Source: RZYY01 sp036794825
Lineage (GTDB): Bacteria > Bacteroidota > Bacteroidia > Bacteroidales > 4484-276
Direction: 5' to 3'
DNA: 64,000 bases
Assembly: GCA_036794825.1 (NCBI GenBank)
Contig: DAIRGA010000009.1
Coordinates: 87,006-151,005 of the forward strand
A program made the position numbers and the translations under genes. The notes under the pieces were generated by a model, which did no database searches, was not told the origin of the DNA, and worked only from the letters and a program-made list of their open reading frames with translations. Below, one piece after another: positions 62,293 through 64,000 of this stretch. Numbering within the stretch: position 1 is the first letter of the stretch; each line of letters starts with the position of its first letter.

Positions 62293-62396
62293 AATGTCCT
62301 ATTTTTTTGCAAAGGTACTTAAAATCCTTCTATCCTTATTTTTTAGTTTTCAAAAGTTACTAACGAACTTGCAGTCTGTCTGTCTCTTAGTATTGC

Positions 62397-62527
62397 ACCC
62401 AACGTTTAGTGTATGATTTCGTAAGGGAATGCGGGCTTCAAACCTATCAAATTACCACCCAAAATTGATGCGGGTGATGCCGCTCGAAAACCTCTGAAAC
62501 CCTTATGAATTATACACATTGTTAGCG
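62397..62527 (-). other. attC recombination site 5
   Basis: 131 bp imperfect palindrome. Minus strand: R'' CGCTAAC, arms GTGTATAATTCATAAGGG and CCCTTACGAAATCATACAC, and R' GTTGGGT, which fits GTTRRRY. R'' is the exact reverse complement of GTTAGCG at 63943-63949, in front of the metallopeptidase unit. Confidence 0.85.
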
Positions 62528-62558
62528 TTTCGTGCATTTTATGTTATGTACATTTTAA

Positions 62559-62897
62559 TCATTTATCTATTATTATAATCTGTTTTGCATCATTACTATT
62601 TGCTAATTTGATGTATTCTTCAATTTCTTCTTTTGTTGAGGATGCAGGAACCTCTATCTGCCAATTGTTTTTACCTTTTATTACTATCTTTTTTCCCTGC
62701 TTACTTTTCAGGAAAGTGAATAATGCATTTATAACAGTTATTAGGATATTTGAACCAATAACAAGAATCTCAGGTGTCATTAAATCAAAGCCTAATCCAT
62801 TTTGTGGATACGAACAGGTTAGTCCTTCACGTTCAAGATGGTTTGGCAATGAATTGTCTTCCATCTCTTTATAATATATTTCAATTTTATTACTCAT
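62559..62897 (-). CDS. Small membrane protein, possibly EACC1-like
   Basis: 112 residues. A soluble start is followed by one transmembrane-like helix (TPEILVIGSNILITVINALF) and a basic/strand region (KSKQGKKIVIKGKNNWQIEV), then an acidic helix (STKEEIEEYIKLAN). This order resembles the 'effector-associated constant component 1' (EACC1) proteins of bacterial conflict systems, but the likeness is by eye. It begins 12 bp after the stop of a metallopeptidase gene in the same cassette, so the two may work together. Confidence 0.6.
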   Translation of the reverse strand: MSNKIEIYYKEMEDNSLPNHLEREGLTCSYPQNGLGFDLMTPEILVIGSNILITVINALFTFLKSKQGKKIVIKGKNNWQIEVPASSTKEEIEEYIKLANSNDAKQIIIIDK

Positions 62898-62909
62898 AAT
62901 TATTATAAT

Positions 62910-63899
62910 TTAAACCTTTTCCAAGGCAATATCAAAAATCTTTATCTCAGGTATAGTATGGATTTCTTTTAAATCATTTGTGAAAAAATCAATTATTTTT
63001 GAAAACCTTTCCTCACTGGTATTTGAGGGTTTGCTTCTACGATAGATTATTTTATTGCACAAATCGGTCACCAAGTAATGTGAAATAATACTACTTAATA
63101 AAAGTGAATTTTGTTGAATGTTCTCATTAGAATTATTTGGCAACTTCAATATAGTGGCGGCTTTAATATCAGCATCAATTTCAATTTGTAATTTTTCAGA
63201 AGGTGATATCTCATATTTATGATAGTTATTCAAATGGCCTAATAAAATATGATTGTATTCATGTGATAAAATAAACATTTGTAAATAATTATTGATTAAG
63301 TCACTAAGATAAATATGAGAAGGCTCCAAATTAAGAGATGAAGGTAATTCTCCTTCGAAATCATTAATAAAAAATTTAGCTCCCATAATAATTCTATCTG
63401 CAGCTTCTTCGTAGGATATTTGAGGTGTTTTTGTTTTTGTGGAACTAAATTTACTAGCTTTCACTATTGTCTGGAATGTACCTGACAATAAATCATTATA
63501 CCACTGACTGAAGCAAACTAAAGAGCCTTGAGTGGTTAGAATAGCCTTAGGGCCTTCTTTTACTTGAGGTAGATATACCAATGGTATGCTTTTGATTTTA
63601 TCAAACTCATCCTTTGAATATTTTTTGATTAAAATAAGTCTTATCCATCTGTGATATAAATAATTAGCAGTTATTTTATTGATTCTTTGTCTATTTTGAC
63701 CAAGAGTCTCCATAAATCCATCAGAATCAAATTTACTTTCTCGAAAAGAAAGCTCAGTGATTACATTTGGACCTAGTGTTTCTAAAGCATGAAAATCAAG
63801 AAAATCTTTAAGTGAATAAAAAAAAGAATCATCCTGATTGTTTTGATTTTTCTCAAAAAATTGTTTGTACTTTTTATATGAGCTTGATTCTGTATTCAT
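62910..63899 (-). CDS. Metallopeptidase with HEYNH motif
   Basis: 329 residues, no signal peptide. Zinc-binding HExxH is SHEYNHILLGHLNNY near residue 218, followed ~23 residues later by EIDADIKAATIL, which supplies the third ligand as in ImmA/IrrE-like metallopeptidases. The N-terminal ~190 residues show no known domain. It is the first gene of a two-gene cassette with a small membrane protein that may be an EACC1-like component. Base composition is A/T-rich. A cytoplasmic protease used in a stress or conflict response is possible; the target is unknown. Confidence 0.75.
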   Translation of the reverse strand: MNTESSSYKKYKQFFEKNQNNQDDSFFYSLKDFLDFHALETLGPNVITELSFRESKFDSDGFMETLGQNRQRINKITANYLYHRWIRLILIKKYSKDEFDKIKSIPLVYLPQVKEGPKAILTTQGSLVCFSQWYNDLLSGTFQTIVKASKFSSTKTKTPQISYEEAADRIIMGAKFFINDFEGELPSSLNLEPSHIYLSDLINNYLQMFILSHEYNHILLGHLNNYHKYEISPSEKLQIEIDADIKAATILKLPNNSNENIQQNSLLLSSIISHYLVTDLCNKIIYRRSKPSNTSEERFSKIIDFFTNDLKEIHTIPEIKIFDIALEKV

Positions 63900-63942
63900 A
63901 TCAATTTTGATTATTGAACTTAGGGCCTCTCAACTGCATGAA

Positions 63943-64000
63943 CGCTAACGTAAAGCATTTTATTCATCGTTTTCAAGGCAAAAGTAGCCAAAAAGTGGGA
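63943..64000 (-). other. Cassette-end motif GTTAGCG; truncated attC or attI
   Basis: On the minus strand GTTAGCG (63943-63949) begins the metallopeptidase cassette; its reverse complement CGCTAAC ends that cassette (site 5). The rest of the site, to 64000 and beyond, is cut off. It shows none of the conserved interior of the five complete sites (no GCGGGCTTC or GGCGG), so it may be an attI rather than an attC. Confidence 0.55.

Noticed and set aside
57119..62527. The palindromes as rho-independent terminators or REP elements
   Set aside because: They are 130 bp long, lack T tracts, and have paired end motifs that match across each gene unit rather than within each palindrome, which terminators and REPs do not explain.
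1..64000. tRNA, rRNA, CRISPR array, transposase or prophage genes
   Set aside because: I looked for TpsiC-type GGTTCGAA, long repeat-spacer arrays and DDE/recombinase motifs and saw none.

Overview
The window looks like a chromosome segment of a member of the Bacteroidota, probably an uncultured Bacteroidales-like lineage. The evidence is a PorT-type outer-membrane protein of the type IX secretion system (T9SS), several secreted proteins ending in T9SS C-terminal sorting domains, a BACON domain, DUF5723- and DUF4153-type proteins, and -7 boxes of the TAnnTTTG kind. No rRNA, tRNA, CRISPR array, transposase or prophage gene was recognised.

Region 1 (1-26 kb) is mostly housekeeping. It holds an acyl-CoA synthetase with a hotdog thioesterase, then an aspartate aminotransferase, heptose-phosphate-type kinase and porT run. 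Two L,D-transpeptidases with a helical lipoprotein follow, then an ECF sigma factor, a secreted C39-like protein, a PrsW-type membrane protease, and a convergent thrH-thrC-sulfhydrylase cluster facing an Lrp-family regulator. A few exported proteins of unknown role close the region.

Region 2 (26-41 kb) is three giant minus-strand genes for secreted surface proteins: a 1881-residue multidomain T9SS cargo, a 1191-residue protein with four cohesin-like domains, and a 1720-residue kelch/beta-helix protein with a dockerin-like segment, another cohesin-like domain and a T9SS sorting domain. The last two are 11 bp apart and suggest a cohesin-dockerin pairing on the cell surface. A roughly 155-residue module (GWSGIS ... 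WPG.N.NT ... GK.Y.VKM) is shared by three large secreted proteins of the window.

Region 3 (41-56 kb) has small membrane proteins, tsaC/sua5, purE-purK, VanZ-like membrane proteins, a ferredoxin-nitroreductase, an exported Ntn hydrolase, an esterase, GNAT and VOC proteins, a cation efflux protein and a metallopeptidase. Four copies of a G-rich dispersed repeat lie next to genes in regions 1 and 3.

Region 4 (57.1-64 kb) is the most striking part: a run of short, A+T-rich, same-strand gene units separated by five 130-132 bp imperfect palindromes. Each palindrome has attC-like ends (RYYYAAC ... GTTRRRY or close variants). The end motif before each unit is the reverse complement of the motif after the same unit, exactly in four of five units and with two mismatches in the fifth. 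That is the signature of integron gene cassettes. The cassettes carry a GNAT enzyme, a winged-helix-like protein, an ABC ATPase with a tiny membrane partner, an ankyrin/zinc-finger protein, a HindIII-like restriction-modification pair whose nuclease gene is frameshifted at a CT repeat, and a metallopeptidase with a small membrane protein that may be an EACC1-type conflict-system component. An integrase and attI may lie just beyond base 64,000.
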